Origin: Clytia hemisphaerica | Taxonomy: Eukaryota; Cnidaria; Hydrozoa; Leptothecata; Clytiidae | Assembly (NCBI GenBank): GCA_902728285.1 | Contig: CACVBU010001044.1 | Coordinates: forward strand, 748,039 to 812,038 | Reading direction: 5' to 3' | Length of the DNA stretch: 64,000 nucleotides | Shown here: piece after piece, positions 24,452 to 39,400 of the stretch | Layout: each line of letters opens with the position of its first letter | Position numbering within the stretch: the stretch's first letter is position 1 | Translations under genes and position numbers: made by a program | Notes under the pieces: generated by a model | Told to the model about the DNA's origin: nothing | Seen by the model: only the letters and a program-made list of their open reading frames with translations | Database searches by the model: none

Positions 24452-27400
24452 ATGGCGAGTTGTTCATTGGAATTCTTTTGTGCTGGTTGTAATAAAACAA
24501 CTCAGGGCCTCAGTTGGTCTAAGAGGAGAAATGTTATTGCTTATGCTTCATCACATTCTGCTGTCCTGTACAAACCAAGTGTAAGTGGCTTTCATTTTTG
24601 ATGAATTCATCCCGTCCCTCTACATACTTTACTGTGAATAGATTTTTTTAGGACAATAAGTCTGAGTGATATACAACCCAATAACTAAACCATATGAATC
24701 GCAAGTCTTTTGTACTTTTTTGCCATATGTATTTTTTCTGCTGTATCGTGAAGTCAAGTAACTTGCAGCAATGGAGGGAAACTTGCATAGCCATCAAATG
24801 ACTGACCAATCAAAGCAGCAAAATTTCAAAACAAATGAACTACGCAGCTCCGCTTGCAGCTCTAGTCTACCATTTTTGTTTTGATTTAATTTTGTATTTA
24901 AATGACCAGCCAGGTCATTCATTTGAGGGCTATGCATATTAGCCTCCACCGATGCAAGTTACCCAATCTCACGGTATATATTTTAAAAGTACAAGAAGGC
25001 TATACTGTGTTATTTTTTTTACTCACTTTTCTAAGCATTTTGGCCAAATTAGAGGCTTCAATCACATTATACATATTCAAGAATTAAAATAGATCATTTT
25101 TGACATTTGCACATTGTGACAAAAATAAAGGTTTTCTGGCAGTTGGATGGCTTTTCCAGCCAGATACACTTATTTGCGGTCCTGCTTCTACATTATCAAG
25201 AAAGCAACTTCTGGAAGACTTTCATCATCTTATCACAATTTCAGATTTTCTTTTGATTCTGTGCATCTGTTCATTTAAATTGTGTAATAAAAATATGATC
25301 TTCGTTTGACATGGTTTTACTATTCCAGGTCCACAATGAAGCATACAAGATTGAGGCGATACTAAACAAACACAGGGACCGAGTAAATTGCACTCAGTGG
25401 ATTGAAAAAGAAAATAGTGGTAAGTAATAACAAAGAGTTGATCCTGTGCTCTTCAAATAGTGAATTCTAAGTGGGGGAGATTTAGAGAATAGAAGAGACA
25501 AGTTGTAAGTTATGTTAATAGAGACTCAAATGAACTGTTGTTGAACTTTGTAGTTGTATTATTGTTGATTTAAAAAATAGCATTATGTTTATTCTTGGAT
25601 AACCTCTTGGTGATATTATTTTATCTCAGAATTAGTGACTGGATCAGTTGATAAAACAATAAACATTTGGCACAATTCTGATGATAAGGTAAAATTCTTT
25701 TCTATGGGGCATTATTTTTTTACTGTATTATAAGTGACTAGTACTTTCTTTAGCACTGTTCCTTTTCAATACTATTCATGCCTTATTGCAACACCATTGA
25801 CAATACCATTAATAACAAAAATTATCATTTATTTTAGTGGAGGTGTAAACAAACGCTGTCTGGACATACAGGAGCCATTGAATCTCTTGCCACTTACACA
25901 TCTAAAGATACAAAAGAAACTTTCATAGCTTCTGCCAGTGCCGATTCCTCTATTCGAATATGGAAAGCTTCCTCAGACACAGGTTCCCATTTTACTACAG
26001 TTTTATTCACTTATGATATAGATAGGTAATAGGTCAATCATTGTTAGCTTCTGCATTTAACAAAACATGAGCTTTACTGTGATCAATCATCTTTTCACAT
26101 AAGATGGAATAACTTTTCTTATTGCCGATCCAAAAAAATATAAGCATTTTGATTGGTCGAGAACATGGAAATATTTGAGATATTTCATATTTCTCTAGTC
26201 TGGAAATATGACCACGTTGACTTTTGGGGGACTGGGTAAGCGACGGAAGAAAATTCAAAACGAACCAGCCAAAAAGAACTGACTGGGAGTCGAAGGGAAA
26301 AATGCAACAAAAATATTTTCAGATCAACTTTTACTTTGGAGTTCTTCCATAAAAGACACTTAAAATCAAATGTGATGAACTATAAAGAGATTATTATAAA
26401 ACTACTTCGTAAATTCGTCCGTGTGATAACCAGAAAACAGTTTTTTATCAATGCATTGGAGAGACTTAAGATTCTTGAATCTTTGCCTTCTTTGCCAATA
26501 ATATATCTCATAACATAACAAGGGAAACTTAATGTCTTGTATAGTATTAAACGTGACGAGCGATCATTATAAAAGTTCTCTTCCAATTCTCGACAAAAAT
26601 ACTTCCTTGACTTTGAAGCATCAATTCTTCAACAATCATTACTTTTCCTTCTAAAATTCGAAACGTTTTACAGCTTGACAATAATCAAGAAATTATCCAA
26701 ATTGTTTTGTTGTTGCAAAAAGGTTGTTTTTTAAGCATTATTACATTTCCATCATGGAACTCCTTTCCTCTGCTATTATTTTCCATGAATCGAAACAAAA
26801 ACATAGAAAACACTGAGTGTTATCAATCTGATTAATCCATTGATGAAGGGTTTCTTTTCTATCGAAACAATACTGTACATTATCTGCATTTTGAATTATC
26901 GATCTAGAAACTTTCAAATACATCTCTGAAAAATTTGCAACACTTAAGTAAAAGTCTTCTGGATCGAGAAAAGCTCTCTGTTTTGTTTTTGTGTGAATAT
27001 TCTCGGCGGGAACATATTGAATGTTTTTGTTCAAATCTAACGTTCAAATTAGATTTTCGAATAAAAACATTCGAAACTACACAGAAGGCAGAAGTACAAT
27101 TTTTTGAGTTGACAATAAATTAGTTATCGCATGACCTCTCGTGCAATACTCGATATTTTACTCGTTCCGAAATTTTACCAATATTACGGAAAAATTTCAA
27201 AACTCATAAAATATTTCTCGTATTGCACTCAAAGTCATGCGATAACTAGTACTAATCCACCTATTTTAGACTTTGAATGTATTCAAACGATATCTTTTGG
27301 AAATGGATTTGCACTATCAATAGCACTGTCAGAGCTACCAAATGATCAAGGTAAACCCAGTTGGAGCTTCCTTGATTTTTCTTCTTTTTATTTTGCAGTA

Positions 27401-30400
27401 CAAAAGTGCCTCAAGTGCCTTGATGCGTAGAAATTACTCAAAGTGGACTTTTTTGTGTAAACTCCAAAAATTTAATACATTTTAAGGTTTCAAATTGTTT
27501 GAGTTGACTTTTTCTATTTTCAGGAGTTATATTGGCGGTTGGGCGTGATGACACTTCCATCGCTTTGTATGGATTAAATGGAATTGGACAGGTATGCCTG
27601 TGGCTTTTTGCTATTTTTGCTTACATTTTAATAATTTTCAAAGCCCTTTGTTCCTTTCATAGCTTGAAAGCAGCCCTATTTTCTGGATGCAAATAATAAA
27701 ATAAGGTCACTTTATCATTTTCTTTTTGACTCACAATTGGCTTGAGTGATTCAAAATTACCGAATCTGATTTTGAAGCGTTATGCATTTTGTTTTGTATT
27801 GTATCAACTTTTATAATTCCCTATTTTCATGTACAATTTTCTTTTTCGTCTCATATCATGGTTCAATAATCTTTACAGTGCATACAACTTCATTGTAACA
27901 TTTTTTCTCTGTTTTGTTCTCTTAGTTCGAACAAGTGATCAGTCTGCATGGTCATGAAGACTGGGTCAGATGCTTAGCTTTCCAACATAATGGTAACCAA
28001 TTTTTAACATTATTGTTCAAACTTTTAAGTTTTAAAAATTTCCCCATATATAGGCTATAGAAATCGGTGTGACCATGAATATAGTTCAACTCTTTTTAGT
28101 TATCTAGAATAAAATATACCAAGTATACAATTTTTACTTTCTTTACCTTGTATTTTAGGCAAAGAATTAATGCTTGCAAGCAGCTCACAAGACACTTTCA
28201 TTCGCTTATGGAAAATTACAAAGAAAACAAAAGAAGATGAAAATGCAGATGAGTCGGTCACCTTGGAAACGCAATCATTCAAAGCTTATTCTACAGGTGA
28301 AGCCTCTTTGTTGTTTTTCTTATTATATGTTAAATTGCAATCAGTTTGTACCATTTTGTGTTAGATTTCCATGTCATAGCTTGTACACTCTCGTTATCTA
28401 GTTCTTCATTTTCTGGAAAGCTTCATTGAATTTTTACCATTGTTTTGCTATGTTTTTTTTCTCGTTTCATTTTCTGTAACAGATTTCATGGTGGTACTGG
28501 ATTCAGTTTTGATTGGACATGAAGGATGGGTCCTTGGTCTCTCCTGGAATCCAAAAGCTGGTGGTAAGATTGCATTTGTAAAGCTTCATTCCATTTTTGG
28601 CAATGTTAGCTCTGCTTTAGATTTGCCAAGTGAGCACTCATCTAAGCTTGTCGTTTAATGAAATTAACATTAATTGTTTTCAATTTGCCACTAACTTTCA
28701 ATGTCCCTTACATGGTAAAAACTATCCTTCCTCTTGTAGCAAACTTTTATTAGTTTATAATTGATATCGGCGACTAAACTTATTGAAGTTTGTCAGTCTT
28801 ATTTATATTTTTCATTTCTTTCAGCATCTTGTTTGGTATCTGCAAGCATGGATAGAACTCTAATTCTTTGGGAATATGATCAAGAAAATGAGATTTGGAT
28901 GGATAAGGTAAGTTTTGGTATCATTGATGGTAGGTTTAAGAGCTGCCATGGCATGTCTGAGTCCTTTGAATTAGCCATTCTAACATACTTTTTTAAAGTT
29001 TCAAAACATCTTTGACAGGCCTCAGAATTGTCGTCCCATAAGAATGACTCCCCTGCTCATTTTGTTGATGGAAAGTCTCCATTTTTTCAGATCAGCATAA
29101 CTTTCTACTCTTTTTGGATGTTTCAATTGAAAATTCATGGCTTTGATCATTCGCAGTATCATTTCTCCCGTTTACATAATTTTCTTCCCCAGAATATTTT
29201 GAAAACACTTCTACACCTATTGCAGTATTTTTTCCAAAGAATTGATACAAAAGTCTTTCTCTAAACAGAACTCGCCAAGTGAGATACAAGGTTTAATTAG
29301 TGAAGCTGACACTTTGAAAGACAATGTATTTGTTGTTGTACAAATAGCTATTGTTTTTCTTTTGATTGATTCTAAGGCAAGGTTTGGAGAAGTAGGAGGT
29401 AACACCCTTGGTTATTATGGATGTGCGTTCAGTGGTTGTGGAAACTCTTTGATTGCTCACGGTTACCAAGGCTCTTTCCAACTCTGGAATCGAGATGAAC
29501 AGGTAAAAGATTTGTAAAAGTTTCTTACTTTAATGCCTTTTAAGCTTGTTCCTTTTAAACTGTTAAGCTTGGTTCTCACATATTAAAAAAAGTGGCGTTT
29601 AACTCTAGTCGCGCGTGTCTAATGTTAGTCGCAGACGCTTAATTTTTTAGATCATCTTTATGTACTCACTGGAAGCTTTTAGCAAGGATTGATAGAAAAG
29701 AAGGAAAAAACAAATGGATAGCGAAAAGGGAGAACGCAAATTACAAAGGAATTGAAAAGATTTAATCTTGTCTTTGAACCTTAAACGCACATAGCAATAT
29801 TTTTTTATATGTGCGTTTAACTTTTTTTCACTAAGAACAGGTGTTTAAGAACGCTTGCGACTAATATGTGTAATCACTAGGATGATTATATTTTCTAAGT
29901 CAAGTACGTTTAGTGTCAAACGCGTGCGTCTAGCGTTAAATGCACACGACCTAGTACTGAAACGCCACTTCTTTAAATACGTGAGCACTAACCTTTGAAG
30001 ACACTTTTAAGAAGCTAGGTTTAGAAGTTTTTCTTACTTAACCTTGTATACTTTCTATTTATTTGTCACCATGATATTTTGATTGGTTTCCAGGATAAAT
30101 GGTCATCTTCCATCACCATCAGTGGGCATTTCGGTCAAGTAGAGGTATGCTTCCTTTTCTTTCATTATCGTCACTTCTTCTTGGTCAAGTAGAGGTATGC
30201 TTCCTTTTCTTTCATTATCTTCACTTCTTCTTGGTCAAGTAGAGGTATGCTTCCTTTTCTTTCATTTTCTTCACTTCTTCTTGGTCAAGTAGAGGTATGC
30301 TTCCTTTTCTTTCATTATCTTCACTTCTTCTTGGTCAAGTAGAGGTATGCTTCCTTTTCTTTCATTATCTTCACTTCTTCTTGGTCAAGTAGAGGTATGC

Positions 30401-33400
30401 TCATTTTCTTTCATTATCTTCTTTCTTGGTCAAGTAGAGGATGCTTCCTTTTCTTGTCATTCTTCTTGGTCAGTAGAGGTATGCTTCCTTTTCTTTCATT
30501 ATCGTCACTTCTTCTTGGTCAAGTAGAGGTAATTCCTTTCTTTCATTATCTTCACTTCTTCTTGGTCAAGTAGAGGTATGCTTCCTTTTCTTTCATTATC
30601 GTCACTTCTTCTTGGTCAAGTAGAGGTATGCTTCCTTTTCTTTCATTATCTTCACTTCTTCTTGGTCAAGTAGAGGTATGTGGCCTTTTCTTTCATTATC
30701 GTCACTTCTTCTTAAAATAGTTGAAACGTTTGCGGACCCATTTTAAATGTGGTATGGTATGTGAAAGAAAAACCTAATCCAAATGAAGATGATAGAAGAA
30801 AAGTAATAGTGGAGAAACAATGAATTGCACAATTTTTTTGATAAACACACTTCCGATCGCACAAGTTCATCAAAATACATACGAAATAAGGACAATTACA
30901 TCAAATACATCAAATACATAAAAAAAGATACAAACACAAAACACAACCCGAAGTCCCAGGCTTGTGACTGGCAAAGTGACTTTCCACGTGTTTAAGGGCC
31001 CACACTCAGTTGGCTTCAGAAAACATAACAGAAAAAGGAACCGACCAGCAGCTTCCAAACAAACAACAAACACCAAACAGACACTGCAGAAAAATACAGT
31101 ACAATCCATCATACCACCATCAAGAACCCAAGGATGCATGCTTACTGATCTTTGAACATGTTCTCATTTCTCTACTAGGATTTTGATTGGTGTGCAGATG
31201 GAGATTTTGCGATAACGGCGAGCACTGATCAAACAACACGTCTCTTTGTGCCATGGCAACGAGATGACGTCAAGGTAAACATCATTTGTCCTTTGTCGTC
31301 ATTTGGAATACGCATATTACGGGCTGCATTTTCAAAGAAGGGGGTAAAGCCTTAGTGAAAGGAATGGAGCCCTAAAAGAAAAGGGAAAGTCAGAAATAAA
31401 ATACCAACTTTATACCATACTGTATCTGATCCCAAGTTTAAAAAAAGTAATCGTTGTTCCAGCTAGATGTAGAGAAATACTCAAACCTCATCTTTCCTTT
31501 ACCCCTTATTTCTATCCCTAAGTTTTTTCAAAAGTATCTCTCTCCAATGTCTTCGGTTGGTCTCTCCAAGCTAATATAAATTCGGGACTCATTTTATTTT
31601 GAATTGTGATACTTTGAATTTGACATACTTTTTTTACACCACCTGTTTTTTCTTTTTCAATAGTCTTTTTTATTAGTCCTTCAAAAACTGTTGATCTTGA
31701 AAATTTCCTAGCTTGAAATGTTTCCTGGACCATCATATAGAAATAAGTTTTAGCAAGCACACTGAAGAAAATTATGGTTGGTTTATCTATCAAAAATTGG
31801 AAACAGTCAAAAAGAGAGGTGGAGACACCATGGCAGTGGCGTTGTGGCAGGGGGGCGGGGAGCTTTTTTGAAGGGGAGCCAAAAGAGATGCGCCCATGCC
31901 AATCTTGAAAATCATATTTTATGCGCCTTAAATTGCGCCCCAGGACCAATTTTACTGAGATAACTTTAAATTACTTGCAATTTTTCGCTCGCTTCGCTCG
32001 AAATAAAGTTAGTTGGTAACTTCTTTGCAATCTAGCTAATTTGCTGACAACAATATTGAAATCATAAAACATCAATTTTTTCGCTCGCTTCGCTCGCATT
32101 ACACATTCTTTCTTTCTTTTCACTCTATAGCAATTTGTCTATTTTTAATTAGTGATTTAGGGTATCTTGGCAGTTGATTTTCAAAAATTTTAAAGTCGAC
32201 CCCAACCATGGTGGGGTCTGTTTTTCCCTTTTTTATTCGCATCAAAGATATATACTCTTATCCACTAAATATTTCCTTCCTCGTTATCCCTAGGCAAATG
32301 AATTAGTAAAAGTTTAGAAACTGGTGGGTGGGGACGCCAATTTGGGAAATTGGGGACGCCATTTAAAAAAAATTGATTTTGGCCCCTCCAGAAAAATTTT
32401 GCCACAACGCCACTGCCCGTGGGATACTTTCAAAGAATCTTCCAAATTACTTGCATTTTCAAAAATAAAAGCTTCTTCTTCATCAATATTACAGAGCACA
32501 TGGCATGAGATTGGGCGACCACAGATTCATGGTTACGACATGAAATGTATTTCTATTCTCAACAAATATAAATATGTGTCAGGAGCACAGGAGAAGGTGG
32601 CCCGTGTGTTCACTGCACCGAAATCGTTCTACAATTCTCTCACATGCATAACAAAACTTACGAAGGATGAAAGCACACTTGAAGAACTTCCGGTTGGAGC
32701 CACTGTCCCTGTTCTTGGTCTTTCCAATAAAGCTGTCTTTGAAGGTACTTAATTGGAATTGATATTTGGGCTATGGGCTAGGTTGCCCGAATTTTTTTTC
32801 ACGTTTCGTAGACTTAGATCTGTGCAAATAAGACAAATTCTACTCGGAAAGGCTTTTTAAGGCTTCCAGGGTAATTTATATTAAAATGGACTTTCACTGA
32901 TGTTAAACTCTTCTTATTTTGTTGGTCATATCCTCTAGACATTCTTATACAGTAAAAAAAGTATGATAGCTAAGGAAAATGAAACGTTTGTTTCCTAGGT
33001 GACATCCACAGTTGGAAAGAACAGAATAAAGAAGAAAGCAAGCAAATGAAAGCATCAGCTTTTGCCAACGAAGACCCTGCTCCTTTCAATCCTACCTTAC
33101 AAGCCGGTGAGGATTTTTTTTGGACCTACCCCGGTGGAGGTGAGGCCCGGAATTCCCGAGTTATTTTTTCCGAGTTAAAAAAACTGAGTTATCCCGAGTT
33201 ATGACGTCATTTTTGGAATTTAGTGACGTCATTTTTCATTTCATAACTCGGTTTATTTTGCTTCCTTTAACTTTCCGAGTTATTTTCCATTTTTTAACTC
33301 GGGAATTTTTGCTTCCTTTAACTTTCCGAGTTATTTTCCATTTTTTAACTCGGGAATTTTTGCTTCTTTTAACTTTCCAGGTTATTTTCCATTTTTTAAC

Positions 33401-36400
33401 TCGAGAGTTTTTGCTTCCTTTAGCTTTCCGAATTATTTTTGAATTTTTAACTCGGGAATTTTTGCTTCCTTTAGCTTTCCGAGTTATTTTTCTGCATAAA
33501 AAAACACCAGTTTTAATCTATTGATCCCATACCAACCTAAATCAAAGAAATAACAATCCATTACCAACTAGAAAAACCTTAACCTGCTTAATAAAATGAA
33601 TAATCAACAAACAAGTGAATAATTGAAAAGCAAGAACTGAAGTTAAAACCTGCTAGATAAACAAAGTGTAAGCCCTTCAAAAATATTACAGCATAAATAA
33701 AATCTCAAAAAATACAGCAGGTAAGTGATGAGATAAAGCTATTTCAAAATTTATATTTCCTCCCTACACTTACAGTATTCTTAAGTGACATGACAAGATT
33801 CTCAAAAAAATTCACTGAGTCCTTCCCACTTCGCTGTAAAAATTTTGAATGAATCACCAACGTTTCAACGTTTCTTGAATCAATCATTTCACAGACTATT
33901 CGTAGATTTTTATGAGAGATGTTAAAAAATAAATAAATAAAACTGTCCAGAGTGCACACACTCACCAAATCAACTTACAGAAAAACATTCGAAAGTTTCC
34001 GGCGCGCGTGTGACCTTTGCAAAACATTCGAATTATGAATTCGAATCTTTTTGTGTCATAAGGCTCTAATTAGACTTGCGGGTAAAAAACATTCCGGGGG
34101 TCAAATACGCAACTTTTTCAAAGTGGAAAGTCTTTAAATGTTGACCTGAAGGTATATTGTTATTCGAATGTTTACCCCCGTCTTTGTATAAAAATAATTC
34201 GAACATCAAACACTATTCTGCGCAATGTGAAGTGAAAGATACTGGAAAAGGAAGCAAAAATTCCCGAGTTAAAAATTCAAAAATAACTCGGAAAGCTAAA
34301 GGAAGAAAAAATTCCCGAGTTAAAAAATGAAAAATAACTCGGAAAGTTAAAGGAAGCAAAAATTCCCGAGTTAAAAAATGGAAAATAACTCGGAAAGTTA
34401 AAGGAAGCAAAATAAACCGAGTTATGAAATGAAAAATGACGTCACTAAATTCCAAAAATGACGTCATAACTCGGGATAACTCGTTTTTTTTAACTCGGTT
34501 TTTTTAACTCGGAAAAAATAACTCGGGAATTCCGGGCCTCGGTGGAGGTCCTTTAAATTAACCTTTGCCCGTTCGTCCGTTCGTTCGTTCGTTCGTTATT
34601 AGCTTTCCTCATGATTTTTGCACAAATATGCATAACTATAAACCCTCGAATGTGACGGAGCCCGATTTTCAAAAAAAAAATTTTTGGGCAAATTTGGGCC
34701 AAAAAACGGCTAAAAAACTAGGTCGTTAATTTTTTCTGATTTTTTGCATGAAAGTAGGGTACCATCGTAGGTAAAAGATGGCTTAAGCAGATTTTTGCAA
34801 AAAAAATTTGTTGGCTCAAAAAACGCATGTTTATCTATAAGAATCATATTAATAAGCATACATCAATGTTCTTAGTCAAATTACTCAATTTTTTTCTGAG
34901 ATAGATGTTTTTTTTGCTCAGGAGGTTTTACTTTAAAAAAATATGTGTGTTTAGACATGAAATTTTGGTTGCTTGGCGTATTTTTATAGGAAAACTGGCC
35001 AAATTCGATATTCTTTTATAAGCACATAATCAAATACTTAGGTATTAGCTTTTCTCGAGATTGGCTCTTTCATTCTTTATGATTTTTTGAACAAAGATGC
35101 ATAACTATAAACCCTCGAATGTGACGGAGCCCGATTTTCGGAAAAACAAATTTGGGGGCAAATTTCAGCTAAAAAACGGCTAAAAAAAGGGTTTTTTAGA
35201 CTATTTGAAATATTGGATCATTGTTTTTTTCTGACTTTTTGCATGAAAGTAGGTAAAAGATGGCTCAAGCAGATTTTTGTAAAAAAATGATTTTTCAGCT
35301 CAAAAAACGGATCTTTATCTATAAGAATCACTAATAAGCATACATCAATGTTCTTAAAATTACTGAATTTTTTGATGAGATATGTTTTTTTGCTCTCGAA
35401 GTCTTCAATATGGAAGAATATTTCAAGAGCATGAAATTTTGGTTTCTAAACGTTTTTTATAAGAAACAAACGACTAATTTTAATAGATCGTCACTATTTG
35501 TGTTCTGAATGATTGTTTAATGGTCACGCTTATGTAGATATCAATTATATACGTGTTAAATGCATAACCAGGTAGGTCCATAAAAGTGTCACTTGTTATA
35601 TATATTGTTTTACTGATGATCCCCAAATTTTTAGGTGTTTTCGGGTAAGGGCAGTTGAACTGAGGATGTGGCACACCTAGGTTACCTACCATTCCTCTCC
35701 GATTAGGGAATTGGATTTTAAGCTTCTAATCCAACTTCAGAATATCAGATAACATTAGATGCGACTTTAATTTTTGGACCTCCCTCGCAAGTCCTTTAAA
35801 TTAAATTATCAGCTTTTCTCGGGATTGGCTCATTAGTTTTTTCTGATTTTTTACACATTTTACCGATTCGTATTAGCCCAAAACATGGCCGAGTCCGATT
35901 TTTGAGAAAAAAAAATTTTCCAGCTGGAAATCGCCGTTTTTGCAGATTTTCATTGGACTTTTTCCTAATTTTCTTTGTTTTTTTTTCTTCACACAAAAAC
36001 ATTATTGATAACAATGCCCACGATCAAGCATGATTCAATTGTCAATAAAACTGATTTTTTGCAACCGGAACTTTCTATTTCTTTTTTCCCTACTCCCCTT
36101 CCCTCTCCCCCATCAACAATCAACGATGAAATTATAATGCGTTATACATTTTCGCTAAACGCTATATTTTCTGACTGATTGTTTTCATTTTTCTCCTTAT
36201 GGATATCTAACTTTCATAATCAGGTAGGTCTATTCAGCATTTAGCTTGTTCTTCAACAATCTTGGAGTCCTCTTCCAATTTGTCACGATCAACCTAATTA
36301 TGACCAAATGTTCGACCTTGATCGTTTTGTTACATTTTTAGTCCCTCCAGTAGAAGATATTTTACTCCAACACACTCTATGGCCAGAACTACAAAAATTG

Positions 36401-39400
36401 TAAGTACACATTCTTGTCATCCAATGACGAACTTTCTATCATTTTTCTTAGCAGAGCCCTACCCTTGTCAAAAGTTTACTAGAAAAAGAGAATAATAAAC
36501 AGTCAGTCACATGCTTTCAATCCTTGCTCTCTTTTCCCACGGTCTTTTGCAAATTTAATTCTTTCAGCTCCTTTTCCCAGAATGTAAGATATCTGGGAAA
36601 AGGTCTTGGACTAACGTTTACTCTACCGGGTGTGCCAGAAATAAATTACCCTCTTTAATTTGATATTAGCGAGCTTATGTATCTGTGGTTTTCAGTGACG
36701 GAGACGGTAAGGTTCTAATTTGAGTAGATCCTGACCAGCTAAGGACGACGGTAAATCAGCACTTTTACCGTCCTCGATTTTGCGGGGCGGAATTGCAGGT
36801 TTTTCCAAATCGCTTCAGTCACTCTACCGTCCTCAAAAGTGCAAATACATAAACTCGGTATTATAGGCAGTAGGAACAGTATTTTCAATTTTGTTTTTTC
36901 CGCATTACAGATACGGTCATGGCTTTGAGTTGTTTTGTTTGACGTCAGATGCTCAAGGTTCCACGGTTGCAACTGCTTGTAAGGTAAGAAGTTCTAGAAT
37001 TGACCCTCCTCGTAATAATTTCAGGTGGCACTGCGGTGATCGTCGATTATGTTAATTCCTTTAATTTTCGAGCGCATTTTATTTTTTTGAACATCTCGTA
37101 ATTTCTGAGATATTTTTGAATGTGTCTTGATGAAAATTATAGGTAAAAATATGATATCAGAAGCTTTTCTTGCGTCGGAATTTTAACTAGATCTTGCCAT
37201 GATACAGCCATTATACAGCCATGAAATTTTACAAGTTTAGCCAGCTTCACTTTCCAGAAAATGTTTTTTCCTGCCTCTCGAAATTAGATGACATCAGCAT
37301 TATTTAAAATCCACCAAAATTTCTAAACACCAAAAAAAAGAAGCTGTGTAGCGGTTGAGCATCCAGCTACCGCGCGTAAGGTCGCGGGTTCCACCCTCGG
37401 CCGGGTCATACCAAAGACTTCGTATTTAGTACAAAATGGTACTCGATGTCTCTGCCTGATACTCAGCAACTAAGAAAATTCATTGTGACACTTTCAAAGA
37501 AAATGGACACTACGTGTTGACATTATTTATTTTCATTTTTCATTTCTGATGTTAGAAATTCACACAAATCTTTATCTTTTCCAGTCGTTCTTCCAGTCGC
37601 TTTTCTCAGTCATTTTAGCTGTAAAGTGCAAAAAATCGTTACTTGACCCAGGGCAATATTTCTCAGTACAGCCCTTACTAACTTTTTATTATTGTATTGG
37701 TAGAGACTGCCGACTTTGCTTTTGGAAAACTTCTTGATAGCGATTGTATCATTGCATTGGGTAGACTGGAGTCGTTTATAATGCGTGCGATACTAATAAT
37801 ACCAATACTAATAATAATACGGGATTTAGTTTGTATAAACTAAAATTGTTCCATTCATTACTTTTTGCTTTATTTCTACTATGTATAAATTAGTCGTCTA
37901 GCTTGCTAGACTAAGCATTGGGCTTTTCCAGAAATAGTCCGTGCCCCCCCCCCTGTTGAGGATATCGGATATCCAGGGGGTCCAGCACAGAATGCATGGA
38001 TATCTAGGGGGTCCAGCACAGAATGCATGGATATCCAGGGGGTCCAGCACAAATACATGGATATCCAGGGGGTCTAGCACAAAATACATTGATATCCAGG
38101 GGGTCCAGCATAAAATACATGGATATCCAGGGGGTCAGAAACGATTTAGACGGACATCCTCAACCCTAATATGCCCTTGGACATCCAGGGGTCTGTATCA
38201 TCCTTAGACAGGATATCCAGGGGGTCTTTACGGACAATTTCTGGAAAAGCCCATTGCATCGGCTCTCAAAGGTGTCAATAAGTCTGAGAGCTTGATGAAA
38301 ACAACCTGAAGTCAACTGTGATGGAGGGAAATGTCACATTTCAAAGTTGGTAAATTTCTATTTTTGGAGCCCTAGACTGCATTTCTTGGCTCTATATTTA
38401 GGAAGATTGTTTTTTAAAAAACATGACTAAAAAAAAGACTCGCACGAAATATAGATATTCATAACATCAAACTTTTTTTGTCAATTTTCGATTATGATTA
38501 TGAGATTTTTCGAATTTTCATTCGTACTATTATATTATTAACGTTTGCTGCATGTATAACAAAAATAATCTTAACACTCTTCCCTCTTTCAGGCATCAAC
38601 CGCAGAGCACGCAAATATCTTGATATGGGACACCTCTACATGGCTTCAAACAGACAGCCTGACAAATGCTCACACGCTAACCGTCACCCAAATGGCTTTC
38701 TCAAAGTCCGGCAAGTATCTCCTCTCTGTGTCACGTGATCGAACATGGGCCTTGCATCGGAGGTCTGGGGACGGCAATCACAAATTCTCATTGGTGCAGA
38801 AGACGGACAAGAAAACGAGCGTTCATACGCGAATCATTTGGGCGTGCGATTGGGCGTTCGATGATCAATATTTTGTCACTGTATCGAGAGATAAGAAAGC
38901 TCTGGTATGGGGAAATGATGCACAAACACAGACTTGGTGTGCTCAAGGTAGTCCGCTAGACCAAAGTGAAGCGATCACTGCAGTTAGCGTGTATGGGAAA
39001 ATGACGTCCAGTGGCAGGTTAGTTAGCGGTTTTACAAGGAACAATTGGTTTTCTTCCAAAATCTCTATCGATTTACATTCCAGTTAATGCGTCGTTACAA
39101 TCAAGACTATCTTAAGAGAAAACATTTTGGCGAATGAGCCCATTCGCCAATTTTGGTGCAATTTGGCGAGAATTCATTTTGGCGAACGACCCATTTTTGT
39201 TCAATATTTTAGCTGAAAAAAGAGGGAAAAAGGGGAAAAAAAGGGTTTATAGGAGAAATTGAGACTAAATTGAAAGAAAAATAAGATTGGCGAGAATTTA
39301 TTTTGGCGAATGGCCTATAGATTTAAATTTGGCGGAAAGAAATTTTGGTGAATTTGGCGAAATTTTTAGGTAATTCGCCAAATTCGTCAAAAAAAATTTT

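Noticed and set aside
30964-31155. 63-codon frame in Elp2 intron 12
   Set aside because: Lies between well-supported exons 12 and 13 and is out of phase with both.
33201-33524. 107-codon frame with LTREFLLPL repeats (and 34213-34467)
   Set aside because: Translation of the AACTCGG repeats within the terminal arms of a MITE.
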